Below, one piece after another: positions 34,461 through 45,600 of a stretch of 53,304 nt of DNA. This DNA is from Acidobacteriota bacterium. GTDB taxonomy: Bacteria; Acidobacteriota; Thermoanaerobaculia; Multivoradales; Multivoraceae. Numbering within the stretch: the stretch's first letter is position 1; every line of letters begins with the position of its first letter. The DNA is taken from positions 1 to 53,304 of the forward strand of contig JAJCXN010000025.1 of the NCBI GenBank assembly GCA_029263415.1, given 5' to 3'. The notes beneath the pieces were generated by a model that was given only the letters and a program-made list of their open reading frames with translations, was not told the DNA's origin and made no database searches. The position numbers and the translations under genes were made by a program.

Positions 34461-36827
34461 CTAGCGTCCTAGCCGGATTGCTCCGGTCGGCTGACTGGTC
34501 GCTGCGAGCTTGATTCGCAGGAGGTCTGCTCGCGCGCCCGACGTGGTCTCTGGCCACCAGGACTCCGTGCGTACAGTGTCCCATGCGGCACTTTGGTCGA
34601 GAAACCAGATCTCCTTGAAGCCCGCCTCCAATGCTCGCTCGAGGGTGCGCCTGGCCCGTTCCGTTTCGCCCGTCAGCGCGTAGAAGCCACTAGCAAACCC
34701 AAGGTAGCGCGGGAACGCCCAGCCTTCCCGGTCCATCTCTGCAATCCAAGTGGCGGTAACTTGAGCCAGCTGGGCAGCTTCGTCTTCCAACTGCATTGCC
34801 TGGTACGCGTGCAGCAGGCTAATCGCCACTTGCAGCAGACGGCCAACGCGCAGACCGTACTCTCCAAAAATTGCCTCGGTATCGACCAGATCGATCACTC
34901 TCTGAGGTTGATTCGCCAGGTGGGCAAGAATGGCAGAGCTGGCGGCGCGGTAGCGCCGCGTTCGATCACCCGGTTGCCCGACCGCTGAGGGCTCGTGGTC
35001 CAAAAGAGCTGTTTCTAAGGCTTCACCTAGGCAGCTACGATCGGATGACTCGAACCAGAGCCCACCACGCTTCTGCGTGGCCGACGAGGCACACGCGTGT
35101 GTGCGCAGCATGTGGACCTGGTGATGGCCGGGCACTTGTGCTTCATGCTGTGTCAACCAGACATACGCCAGTTCTGAATTACCGAGGCCCGCTTCGATCT
35201 TCGCAAGCACGCCGCTGTCGGCTGGACGCTGCCACAGCTCGAACGCTGTCTGTGCCAACTCCCGTGCTTCTTGCCAGCGCCCGAAGTGGTACAACAAATG
35301 AATTCTGGCACTCGAAAGTTCGCGAGACAACACACCGGTTTCCACCAGTCTCTCGTCCGCCTCGTCGAAGCGCCCAAGATAGCTCAAGATCCGGGCTTGA
35401 GCGCTGTGGTTGCGGCGACTCAACGGGTCGCCCCGAAGCACGCGGTCGCGCAGGATCAGCGCCTCTCCCAGTCGGCCCTGAGCCAAGAGCAGCTCGCTCA
35501 GTTCGAAATTGGCGGTCTCGTCCTCTGGGCGGTAGCGAAGAGCTAGGCGAAGAGAAGCCTCGGCCCGCTCTGCGTGCCCTAGCTGGCGGCTTACCATTCC
35601 GCCCGTCGTGTGGGCCCGCACATGCCGCGGGTCCAGCAACAAGGCGCGCTGCAACGCGGGCTGCGCTCGCCGCGCCGACTCCTGCACGTCGAACTCACCC
35701 GCCTTGGAGAAGCGCAGCAGGTAGCTACGAGCTAGGAGCTCGTGCGTGTCAGGGTTGTTAGGAGCAAGCTCTGCCGCCTCTTCGAACAAGGCCGAGGCAC
35801 GGCCAAGGCCTTCCACGCTGGAGTTCTTGGCCAGGTACCAGCGTCCGAGCGCGAGCAGTTCATCGTCGTGGTCTTGAGTTTGTTCTGGCTCGACCAACGG
35901 GCTCTTGATCTCCTTGAGCACCTCGAAGGCTCCGCGAGCAAGGCGGGTGGACTGGATGAACGGAACTGCTTCGGGCTCCAAGTCCTCTACCCACAGCGCT
36001 CTTCCTGTTGCAGTCTCTAACAATCGAGCCGACGTCCTCTGACTTGCGTTGATCGAGACCCAGAGGACCCAGTCCGCGCCCACCTCTCGTGCGGGCGCCA
36101 AGGCCTCTGCCAGTTCTCGTTGGCTGACCAACCCTTGAACGGCACGCGGTTGCAACTGGGTCAAACTCCGCGTGAGTTCTGCGCTCTGCTCCGTGGTCTC
36201 GGGGCCGAGAACAAGGATGTCCTTCGATCTCCCCGCTAGATAGCGCAGCTCAGCACTCACTGCGCGGGTGAGTCCAGGCAACGATTCCGCCTGGCCCCGC
36301 ACAGGCAGCACCAGCAATCGACCTGGAAGGCCCTCAGCAGTTGGCTGCGACAGATCGCGGGCAAACCCAAGTCCGCCAGTGAGGGTGATCACCATGGCAA
36401 TGGACACCACGAGTGCCAGTGCAAGCCACGGCACAAGTCTAGGTGTTCGGTGGGGACTCGGAGTCACCCCCGGCTGCAGTGGTGTTGGCTGCGGTGGGTT
36501 TGGCTGCGGTGGGCTTGACTGCGGTTGGTTCTGCTTCAGTCGGTATCCGCGCTTGGGAAGCGTTTCGATCAACCCTCTCGACTCGCCCGCTGCCTCGAGC
36601 CGCGAACGCAGTTTGGAGACCAGCGCGGTCAGCGCCTCGTCCGAAACCGAGGTGCCGGCCCAAAGAGATTGGTGAATGGCGTCACGAGAGAACACGTCAC
36701 CCGGCTTCGATGCAAGCAACAACAGCAGCGACATTTCTTGCGCTGTCAGGCGCGACGACCCTGCGGGTCCCAGCAGGGTTCCGTCTTCTCGGCAGGCTTG
36801 AACCTCACCGAACCTCAGTTGGCTCAT
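34461..36827 (-). CDS. CadC-like winged-helix transcriptional regulator with membrane helix and TPR domain
   Basis: Membrane-anchored regulator of 788 residues. Residues of about 1-100 are an OmpR/ToxR-type winged helix (LTAQEMSLLLLLASKPGDVF, VSDEALTALVSKLRSRLE, IETLPKRGYRLK). A Pro/Gln-rich linker of short repeats (residues about 102-125) leads to one membrane helix at about 132-152 (PWLALALVVSIAMVITLTGG). The rest is predicted periplasmic: a FlgO/adenylate-cyclase-associated-like beta domain (LLVLPVRGQAESLPGL, GADWVLWVSINASQ), then TPR-like repeats (about 320-770). This CadC/TPR type is frequent in Acidobacteriota and Gammaproteobacteria; the input signal is unknown. Confidence 0.85.
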   Translation of the reverse strand: MSQLRFGEVQACREDGTLLGPAGSSRLTAQEMSLLLLLASKPGDVFSRDAIHQSLWAGTSVSDEALTALVSKLRSRLEAAGESRGLIETLPKRGYRLKQNQPQSSPPQPNPPQPTPLQPGVTPSPHRTPRLVPWLALALVVSIAMVITLTGGLGFARDLSQPTAEGLPGRLLVLPVRGQAESLPGLTRAVSAELRYLAGRSKDILVLGPETTEQSAELTRSLTQLQPRAVQGLVSQRELAEALAPAREVGADWVLWVSINASQRTSARLLETATGRALWVEDLEPEAVPFIQSTRLARGAFEVLKEIKSPLVEPEQTQDHDDELLALGRWYLAKNSSVEGLGRASALFEEAAELAPNNPDTHELLARSYLLRFSKAGEFDVQESARRAQPALQRALLLDPRHVRAHTTGGMVSRQLGHAERAEASLRLALRYRPEDETANFELSELLLAQGRLGEALILRDRVLRGDPLSRRNHSAQARILSYLGRFDEADERLVETGVLSRELSSARIHLLYHFGRWQEARELAQTAFELWQRPADSGVLAKIEAGLGNSELAYVWLTQHEAQVPGHHQVHMLRTHACASSATQKRGGLWFESSDRSCLGEALETALLDHEPSAVGQPGDRTRRYRAASSAILAHLANQPQRVIDLVDTEAIFGEYGLRVGRLLQVAISLLHAYQAMQLEDEAAQLAQVTATWIAEMDREGWAFPRYLGFASGFYALTGETERARRTLERALEAGFKEIWFLDQSAAWDTVRTESWWPETTSGARADLLRIKLAATSQPTGAIRLGR

Positions 36828-37051
36828 GCTCAGCGGCTCCGCGGCGACCCTAATTGGGGGCTACCAGGGCTAGTTCGATCGAAAAGCCCAGTATATGGGC
36901 GCCTCGCAAACGCACCAACTAGGTTTTCCCAAGGTTTTACTCAGGCATTCGCCCGCTATTGGTGGTCTCGTGTAGCCCGTTTCAAGCGCAGGTCGTGAAC
37001 TAGATGCATCGCAGAGCCCGTCAAGGCCTGTAACCCACTGCTGGAGTTCGC

Positions 37052-37555
37052 ATGATGAGTAGACGCAGACGGTCAATAGTCCAAATTGGACAAAACCGAC
37101 ACTGGTGTGTCGGAGTATGCATTCTCGCCCTCCACTTGGGCTGGAACCCCCTATTCGCCAGCGAAGTCGAGTGCACAGATCGCGCATTGACCACCCTTAG
37201 AGCTCACGCTTTCGTGGCCGAGTTCGAGGCTGTGGCGGACCAGATTGACAGCAGTGCAGTGGGTCGTCAGTTCACCGCGGCGCTGGGCAGTGGTGAAGTT
37301 GAGTTCGTCTTCTCGCAGATGGACCGCTGCCAGGAGCGTGAGCACTTCTCCATGACCGCTGAGGCTCATGGAGACCTCCTGCTGCAGGCCACCGATATTC
37401 ACGAGACCCTTGGTGAAGTCGTCCCGAATGTGAATCGAAGGCTCTCAACACGGGCTACCGCAGCGGCACTGGAGGACGCGCAAGCGACCGGGCCCTCTAC
37501 ATATGCCTGGCACCTTTTGCCGCTGCACCTTTTGCCGCTGCCGCTGGGAGGTTAA
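37052..37555 (+). CDS. secreted protein of unknown function with repeat-derived C-terminus
   Basis: Predicted exported protein of 167 residues, not recognised. ATG 37052 has GGAG 5 bases upstream; the signal peptide core is CVGVCILALHLGWNPLF. The mature part is mostly helical (ALTTLRAHAFVAEFEAVADQ, AEAHGDLLLQATDIHETLGE) and would sit in the periplasm. The last 16 residues (AWHLLPLHLLPLPLGG) are encoded by a REP-like repeat (37505-37548), so the original C-terminus has probably been replaced. A three-gene operon for large secreted proteins starts 102 bases downstream. Confidence 0.55.
   Translation: MMSRRRRSIVQIGQNRHWCVGVCILALHLGWNPLFASEVECTDRALTTLRAHAFVAEFEAVADQIDSSAVGRQFTAALGSGEVEFVFSQMDRCQEREHFSMTAEAHGDLLLQATDIHETLGEVVPNVNRRLSTRATAAALEDAQATGPSTYAWHLLPLHLLPLPLGG
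37505..37548 (-). repeat. REP-like repeat copy inside a coding sequence
   Basis: Read on the - strand it contains GCAGCGGCAAAAGGTGC twice in near-tandem, closing with AGGTGCCAGGC. This matches the GCAGCAAAAGGTGCC core of the repeats at 52.2 and 23.9 kb. It supplies the C-terminal codons of the preceding secreted protein. Confidence 0.65.
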
Positions 37556-37657
37556 GGACATCCACAAAACGGTGCTCAAGGCGACACTCACCGCCCCAAA
37601 CTACAACTTCTCCGCACGATCAAAGGCGTCGGCGAGGCAGACCTCTTGGAGAATTTC

Positions 37658-39619
37658 ATGCGTTCACTCTCTCTTCGCGCCATAGGCCTTGCTTTCGTGG
37701 CACTCCTCGCTACTCACGTTGCTGCCCAGAACAGCCTCACCTGTGACGATGCCGACTGTACACAAACCTTCACTCTCGAGGCCGGCTGGAACGCCATCTG
37801 GCTCGAAGTTGATCCAGTCAATGACGACCCGGACGCCGTCTTCGCCGGCCTACCGCTCGACAGTGTCTGGATGTGGAACCCGCGCTTCTCGCCGGTCGAC
37901 TACATAGCTGACCCGGACGAGGAGAAGTTGGCCAATCGGGGCTTCCTTGGCTACTTTCCGCCGACCCGGCCCGAGAACATCTTGTCGCGTTTGTTTGCAG
38001 TCCGCGGTGGCCAGGCCTTCTTGCTCCGCCTAACGCAACCAGCGACCCTAACGGCGCAAGGCCTGGCGGTGGCGCGACCCATACGCTGGTCTTCTGACTC
38101 CTTCAATCTGGTCGGCGCGCCCGTCGACAGCGGCCAGCTCACGATTCCTGAATTCTTCAGCGCCTCCGCGGCCCACGACGGCCAACTCGCATATCGCCTG
38201 CGCAGCGACGGCACCTGGATCGAGGACGTTGGCATCTCTGGCCTCGAGCGCGGCGAGGCCTTCTGGATCTTCACTGACGGCGGGTCTGACTACCAAGGTC
38301 CCCTCGATCTCGGGTTGCCCCGCTCCGGGGTCGTCGACTTCGGTCGGGCCGTTCCGTCGCGAGCGATAGAGATCGGGTTGCTCGACGAACCGGCGCGCAC
38401 TGTAGAGGTCCGTGCGCTCGGCGACGGTGTCGCCGCCCTCGCCTTTCGTCAGCGCGACCGCAACGACGCCACCCGCTCCTGGATCGATCTGCCGACCTCA
38501 CTGACGGTGCCCACCGACCTCACCGGTTCCGACGAGGAGCCGCCACCGCCGGCGCCGTTCGTGGCCATCGAGCCGGGCGGCAGCTTTGATCTCGATCTGG
38601 GCTTGCGTCGTGCCGGCATGAGCAGTGCCCTCGCCGGTCACCTCGAGTTCCGTGACGGGCAGGGCGTTCGTCGCTTCGTCCCCGTGCGAGGCGACACACC
38701 GGTCGCTGATCGCGCGGGTCTCTGGGTGGGCATCGTGGCCCTCAACCGAGTCAGTCACATCGAAGGGACGCCGGGCCGGGCCTGCAGTGGCGCCGATCCC
38801 ATGCAGCCACCCCAGCCCTGCGCCGTCGACGGCGACTGCACCGAACCCCAGACCTGCAGTGAGTTCCTGCCGCCACCGGAGCCGACCTGCGTCTGCGGCC
38901 CTGCCGACGAGGACGGCTTCTGCCCACTGTGCGCAGCCGCTTTTACCTTTCCGGTGCTGATGCACGTCAGCGCCACGGACGTTCTGCTGCTTGAAGAGGT
39001 CTACCAGGTTTGCGAGCCCCTCGCCGACGAGCCTCGAGCCTGCGCCGAGGACGTTCTCCTCACCGATCCCGACGCCGCCGCCAACGGCAACTACCTTGGT
39101 GTCATCAACCGTGGCGACGTGCTCGTACCCCAGCGTTGGAGCACGGCGGCCTTCGACCTTCCCGATCTGCCGGGCCTGCCCTCCGGATCGATTTCTCTGG
39201 GCTCTGCAACTGACTTCGGTATCCCGACGAAAAGCCAGATCGGCATGCTGTCGATCGCCGCCGACGCTGCGACCCACCCTTACCGTCACGCCTACCACCC
39301 AGACCACGACGGCGTGCTGCCGGCCGGCTGCGCGATCGACAGTCCGCCTTGCAGCGGGCCGCAGTGTCAGTGCTTCGCCGAGACCTGGGACATCTCTCGC
39401 AACATCAACATCAAATGGGGCTCTGATGACTCGAGTCGCACCCTGGACTCAAACGAACGGGTCATCGGCACCTGGCGCGAAACGGTCGGCGGCATGCGCT
39501 CGGTGTCAAGGGACGGCACCAGCGTGCCGATCGTGATGCAAGGGACCATCGAACTGAGCCGCGTTTCGCGAGCGGCCACGATCACGCGAGCGGTCCCGAT
39601 CAACGGAGGTACACCCTGA
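37658..39619 (+). CDS. large secreted protein of unknown function, first gene of a three-gene module
   Basis: Predicted exported protein of 653 residues with no known domain name. ATG 37658 has GGAG 6 bases upstream and a clear signal peptide (LSLRAIGLAFVALLATHVAA). The N-terminal part opens with FTLEAGWNAIWLEVDP and LPLDSVWMWNPRFSPV, which I believe is a conserved but unnamed family pattern. A cysteine-rich insert (about residues 366-430, ten or more Cys in motifs such as CAVDGDCTE and CVCGPADEDGFCPLC) interrupts the beta-rich body, and a second small Cys cluster lies near 565. The C-terminus repeats beta-strand patterns (GTIELSRVSRAATITRAV). The stop overlaps the start of the 2857-residue gene (TGATG), so the two are probably made together at the cell surface or periplasm. 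Confidence 0.65.
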   Translation: MRSLSLRAIGLAFVALLATHVAAQNSLTCDDADCTQTFTLEAGWNAIWLEVDPVNDDPDAVFAGLPLDSVWMWNPRFSPVDYIADPDEEKLANRGFLGYFPPTRPENILSRLFAVRGGQAFLLRLTQPATLTAQGLAVARPIRWSSDSFNLVGAPVDSGQLTIPEFFSASAAHDGQLAYRLRSDGTWIEDVGISGLERGEAFWIFTDGGSDYQGPLDLGLPRSGVVDFGRAVPSRAIEIGLLDEPARTVEVRALGDGVAALAFRQRDRNDATRSWIDLPTSLTVPTDLTGSDEEPPPPAPFVAIEPGGSFDLDLGLRRAGMSSALAGHLEFRDGQGVRRFVPVRGDTPVADRAGLWVGIVALNRVSHIEGTPGRACSGADPMQPPQPCAVDGDCTEPQTCSEFLPPPEPTCVCGPADEDGFCPLCAAAFTFPVLMHVSATDVLLLEEVYQVCEPLADEPRACAEDVLLTDPDAAANGNYLGVINRGDVLVPQRWSTAAFDLPDLPGLPSGSISLGSATDFGIPTKSQIGMLSIAADAATHPYRHAYHPDHDGVLPAGCAIDSPPCSGPQCQCFAETWDISRNINIKWGSDDSSRTLDSNERVIGTWRETVGGMRSVSRDGTSVPIVMQGTIELSRVSRAATITRAVPINGGTP

Positions 39620-42600
39620 TGCGCCTCGCTACGACTCTATTGACCGCAGTACTCGTCTTCATCGGCACTGCTGTGCGCGCCGAATGGCCGCAGGAACTTC
39701 CGGACGGCACCACCGTGCGACAGGCCGTGAGCTCTTTCGACGGCAGCGTCTACCTCGCCGGCACCTTCACACAGGCACTGATCTTTCCCACCGACAGCCT
39801 CACGCCCGACGACGGCCGCGTCTACGTCGTCAAGTTCAACGCGGCCGGCGAGTTCGTGTGGGCCACCCAGATGGGACCCATTGGCACGGAGGAGATCTCC
39901 ATCGGCGATCTGATCGTCGATGAAACCGGCGACATCGTGCTAACCGGTCTGGTCGGGCCCGAAGCCACGTTCGGCTTCCGCGGCAACGCCACGCTGAGTC
40001 TGACGACGGACACTCCCGACAGTTTCTACGTTGAAAGACCGGCCCGCTATGTCTGGCTCGCGACGCTGCGCGACGATGGCACCTCGCCGGCCGGTGGTTC
40101 CTCGATTCCATCCTGGAATTCGATTGCCGCGTCCGGAAACTTCGACAACACCGACGACTGCAAAAACCAGGCCTTTGGCTTCGGCGAGATCGCCGGCCTG
40201 GTAGCGACTGCAGATCAATACTTGGTTGCCGGGACTTACGCCGACCAGGGCGATCCCGACAACAGCTGCACCCTGGCGTCCTCGCGGGCGCTCGTGCATT
40301 CTTTCTCCAAGTCGGGGGGCAGTGCCGCCGCTGGTGGGGCGCTACGCTTCATCCGCCGCAAACACATCTTCGGCAAAGATCAGGATGACCACGGTGTCGA
40401 ATGGCTGTCGCGAATGCGAGACATCACCACCGACGGCGGCGCGGTGTATCTCGCCGCGTCACCACCCGATGACTGGGTGAACTCGGGTCCTTCCCGCGAC
40501 GGTCTGATCGTCAGCCGCTGGGATCCCCTGATCGACCCCGCCGACGATGACGCACCCTTGCGCGAATGGGATGTCGCCTTCACGAACGCCAGCTCCCGTG
40601 GCCTTAACGGTCGAATCGTCGCTGCCGATAGTCACGTCAACGTCTCTTACGAGCACTCCAACGGCCACGGACACATCGCTCGGATCTCGGCCGGTACGCA
40701 AGGAATCGACTTCGACGAGTCGACACTGCCAGGCGACGATCTGTTCTTCTCCAACGACCTCTTGGTCGTCGGCCGCGACCTCTTTCAGTCGTGGATCGAC
40801 CTGGACCGAAGTCTTCGCATTCGCCGCTTCAGCCTGCGGGACGATCAGTCGGGTCTGGACCCGAACTTCTGGGAAGGCGCGGCTGTGACTGTCGGCGACG
40901 GGCTGTCCTCTCCTAACGTCCGCCTCGCTCTGCAACCCGGCGCCACCTTTCAGTCCGACAGGATTCTAGTGGCCGGAACATTCCGAGGCTCTCTACAACT
41001 TGGTATCGGGGGGCCGACCGTGGGCGACGAAGTACCTGTCCTACCCCCGAAAAGGTACGGCTTCGCTGCTCCCCTCGATTACGAGACCGGCAACTGGGAC
41101 ATCGAGCGTCGTTACCGGGTCGGCCAGCCGATCGGCAGGCCTCTAGGAGTATTGACCGCGACCGAACCGACCGTTCTAGACCGGCAGGCGGGCACGGTCA
41201 GCAGGGCCGCTGCCTGGGATCCATCCTCCAACAACGGCGATGGCCAGCTGTGGGCGGTCGGAGGGAACCAAACCCTTGAGACCGAGTGGCGCACAGCCGA
41301 TGGTGTTTACGTCTCCCGTGAAAGGATCGACTGGTCGGCAACTGATCGTTTCCATCCGCGCGGCGCACCAGTGGAAATCGGACATAGCGCGCTCTCCCAC
41401 GAAGAGGTGGCCGACTTCGACGGAGCCACTCAGGAAGGTCTGACCGCAGCTGCACCGGTGGTCCAGAACACCGCCGACTTCACAGTCGCAGGCTGGGTCC
41501 GCCCGGAACCGATCACCAACGCTGCTGTCCGCGAGGTGTGGAGCGAATTCTCGGCAAACACCGGCTGGCGCCTCTATTACAACATCGGTGGCGGGACGGC
41601 AACTCGGTTCGCGATCCAATTCGGATCGCAAGAGGAGTTCCTCCTCGAGCCGACCCCCCTTGGCACCTGGCTCTGGATCTCGCTGACCTTCACAGCCAAC
41701 GGCGACCTGGTGAAGCTACGAGTTAATGACCAGTCGCTCGCCATGCCGCCCGGTTTCGGCTGGCCTGTCGCCAACGTCCCGTTCCAACTCGGCGGCACCG
41801 GCTTCGACGGCCAGATGGATTCAATTGGTATCTGGAACCGGGTACTGACCAATGCGGAACTTGACGATCTTGAGGCGGCTGGTCTCGGCACCGACCCAGG
41901 AGAACTAGACTCGCTGCGTGCTGGCCTAACCAGCGGCCTGCAGCATTGGTATCAGCTCAACGAAAACACCGGCCAGACGCGTGCGGACAGCGTTGGCGCG
42001 CTAAATCTGGTCGACCTGCAGATGGGTGACCCGGTCGACGGCCTCGAGTTCGTTGACGGTTGGCAGCTTTCCGAGATCGCTCCGCTGGCCTACGCGGACC
42101 AGGCCACCACCTTCCTGAACTCCGGCACCGGGACCTTCCGGGCCGACGATCTCGGCCGCAGCACGCTCTGGTTCAACGATCCCTTCCGCGGTCTCGACCG
42201 CTTCGTGGTCATCGAAACAGTGGTGCCGGGCGGCTCCGAAATGCCTGTGATCGCGCAACAAGGCGGCTGCGTCGTCGGTCAACCTCTGCCGCCGCACCCC
42301 CTGCACGTCGACCCTTTCGGCCAACAGGTCTTGGACGACAACGGCTATCCGGTTTATCTCTCCGGCGGCCCGTTCCCAGTGGCGCCCGGACCCGTCGATG
42401 CCGCCGGGGCGGCGTCAGCCTACGACCCGATCGCCCGACGCGGCCAGATGATCGCAGTCAATCGTGCTCTGGCGTCGCAGAACCAGCTCATGGTCGTCGG
42501 TTACTCGGACCCAGATCCCGACTTCGGCATTACCTGGCCCGACCAACCCGTGAGCTACGGCTGCGATTGGCCCACTGTCTCCAGCCGAATACAGGTCGAC

Positions 42601-45600
42601 ACGCTGATCGGCTCTGACTACGACGTCCAGCCCGGAATCAGCCAAGCCCAATTTCCCTCGGCCCGCGTCTACGTGCAGAACGACCCGACCGACTTCGGCT
42701 TCAATCCGAACGAGGAGCACGCCTGGCTCGGGCCGTCTTACACCGATGCTCCCTGCACCACGCTGGACCCTCAACCGTCATGGTGCCAGCCGAAGGGCGA
42801 ACAGGCCGTCTTCGCGCTGCGCGTGCCCGGTGCACTGGCTCCCTCGGAGCCCTTCGTGCTGCTCAAGTCGCGCGCCGAGGCGCTCGACGGCGTGCCCGGC
42901 CAACCGCCGCTCTGGGAGTTCTCTCTGTACGAAGTCGGTCGCGAAGACATCGGCAACTTCTTCAGCTACGACCTCACCGTCGGAGAACGCGTCCCTGAGC
43001 CCTATCCCCTCTCCCTGCCTGATTTCCAGGGCTGCGCCGACACGCTGATCACCGACATCATCGGCCGCCCCTCCTGGCAAGACGTCGACGGCAATGTTTG
43101 GGCCGCCTCAGCGGGCACCATGGAGGTACGCCCCTACTACGAACCACCACCCGGCTTCTACACAGAGGAAGGCAGCCTGACCGAGAACGGCTGTGTACGT
43201 TGGCTCGACGACAACGCGCTCGTGGAGTACCGGGCATCCTGGCCGACGGGCAGCATCCGCACTCTCGCCGTTGGTGACAGCCTGCGCGACCTTGACCTTC
43301 AGGCGTCGGTCGAGATCGCCTACCAAGAGTTCCCCGAGACGGCAGCCACCGCTCCAGACCCGAACACCAGCTATCTCGTTCGCCTGATTGACTGGCAGAC
43401 CACTCGCTGGGCCTACGTCGCCATCAGTCAGACAGATCTCTGGCCGCAGCGCCTGATCGACGAGGCACCCAGCGATCTGCGCCTGCGCCTCGAGGTTGAC
43501 ACCCTCAACGGCAAACTGGGTTGGAGCGGCTATCGCGACGGCCCGGACCTGGTGCTGCTGAATGTGATGTCCGCAGCTGAGGCCGACCGCCTCAAGGCCC
43601 TCGACTCCTGTGAGACGGAGTGCGAGACGGCGATCGGTCTGCTGTTCACAGCCACCCATAGCGCCCTCGCCAACGACAACCCGCCCTCATCAGTGATCGG
43701 TGCACCGGCCCTGGTCAGCGCCGGTGCCGCACAGGGTGAGGGCTGGTTCACCCTCGCATACAACAACTTCGAGCAGGCCACAGGCGACATCGGTTTAGAG
43801 GTCTTTCGTCTGGCCTGCGACCCGGAACCGGGCTTCCTCTGGTCAGTCGACTACGACAACGTCTTCGACCGCCGACTGGCGATCCGACACTCGCTCGACT
43901 TCGCGGGTCGGCCCGACGTCAACTACACATGGTACCTGCGTCCGGACACCGGCGATCCCGCGCTGCTGCCTCCCGGGGAGGCTTGGTCCGCACGCACCAC
44001 TACCGGTAGCACCAGCGACCAAACCCTGCTGATCACGGTCGGCGACCCGGCCAACGAAGATGCCTCCTTCCTGGGCGACAACTTGCTCTTCGCTAGCTAC
44101 ACCGGTGCCGTCTACGACGGCGTCTGCGGCGGCGCGCCGGTACTCGCCGGCCGTCGGAGCGATCCGACCGAGCCGGCTCTTGCCGAGGGCTGGATCAAGC
44201 GCGTCGTGCGCGGTCTCAACCCTTTCCATCAGCGCAGCACGGATTTCCACCGCAATCCCGCGTCGACCTACGTCAGCATGATCCAGCAGGCGGGCCCTCT
44301 CTACGAGCGCGACATCGCCTTCAACGGCGATCTTGAGAATCTCGATTCGATCGGCCTGATCGAGGCCTATGAAACCGTGCTGCGGCGCAGCCTGGCGATC
44401 TCCCTCGACGAGACCGATCCGCCGCTCGGCGATGTCAAGAAAGCCGTCGACAACGCTCTCCTGCTCGGTTCCAGTCGCGTCTCCGACCTTTTCATGTTGC
44501 TGGGCAACGAGGCTGTGGCGGACGCTCTGGACCCGACCATCGGTTTCGGCACGGAGAGCGGCGAGTACGGCACCCTGGCGCCGGCCATCCATGCCTTCCA
44601 GAACCAGGTTCCGACATTGCTCGACGAGGAGCTCGGCCTCTACCGTGGCCGCGACGGCAGCGGTTCGGCACTCAACGCACCCGCCTACAACCGCCTGCGT
44701 TGGAACCTCACCCTAGGCGAGGGCGAGATCGCCTACCAGCAGGTTTACAACCTTGAGGACGCGGGCCCCGACGGCGAGCCCGACGGCGATCTCGATCTCG
44801 ACGACGCCATCCGCCAGTACCCCATGGGCCACGGCGATGCCTGGGGTCACTACCTGAGCGCCATCAAGACCTACTTGCGTCTGTTACGCGACCCAAACTA
44901 CGTCTGGCTGCCGCGCGTCGAGCAGGTCCTCGTCGGCCAGGATCCGGTGCTGGTTGACTACTTCGATGAGCGCAAGCTGGCGCGCACTGCTGCAGCTCGC
45001 GCCCGCGCGGGCGCGGCGATCACCGATCTCACCTACCGTCGCGAGTTCGTCGCCGACCCGGACGGCCAGTGGCAAGGTTACGAAGACTCCGAGCCCGAGC
45101 GCGCCTGGGGCGTTGAGCAGTGGGCTCGAAGGGCCGGCCAGGGAGCTCTGCTCGACTGGGCTGTCGTCAACAGCCTGCTGCCCACCAAAGCCCCAGACCT
45201 AATGGACCAGCGTCCGCGTCTTTGCCCACTCGACATCGACGGTGCAACCCTCGACGACGACTGTCGTGAGATTCCGGATCCGCAGAGTCCACCCTCTCCC
45301 CTGACCCAGATCGATCGGCCCGCCGTGCCCGAAATCGGTGAGATCAGCACTCAGTTCCAGGCCATCCAGGCCAAGCTCGACCTGGCCGACCGCGGGCTCA
45401 ATCCGCTCGGCCTCGCCACCGGCGCGGTGCCTTTCGACATCGACCCGACCTTCCTCGAAGTCGGTTCTGCGGTCCAGGGGGAAACCCATTTCGAGCAGAT
45501 CTGGGACCGAGCCGACAAAGCGCTCGGGAACGCTGTCACGGTCTTTGACCACGCCAATCGCCTGACCCAGAGCCTGCGGCGCAATCAGGACTCGCTCGAG

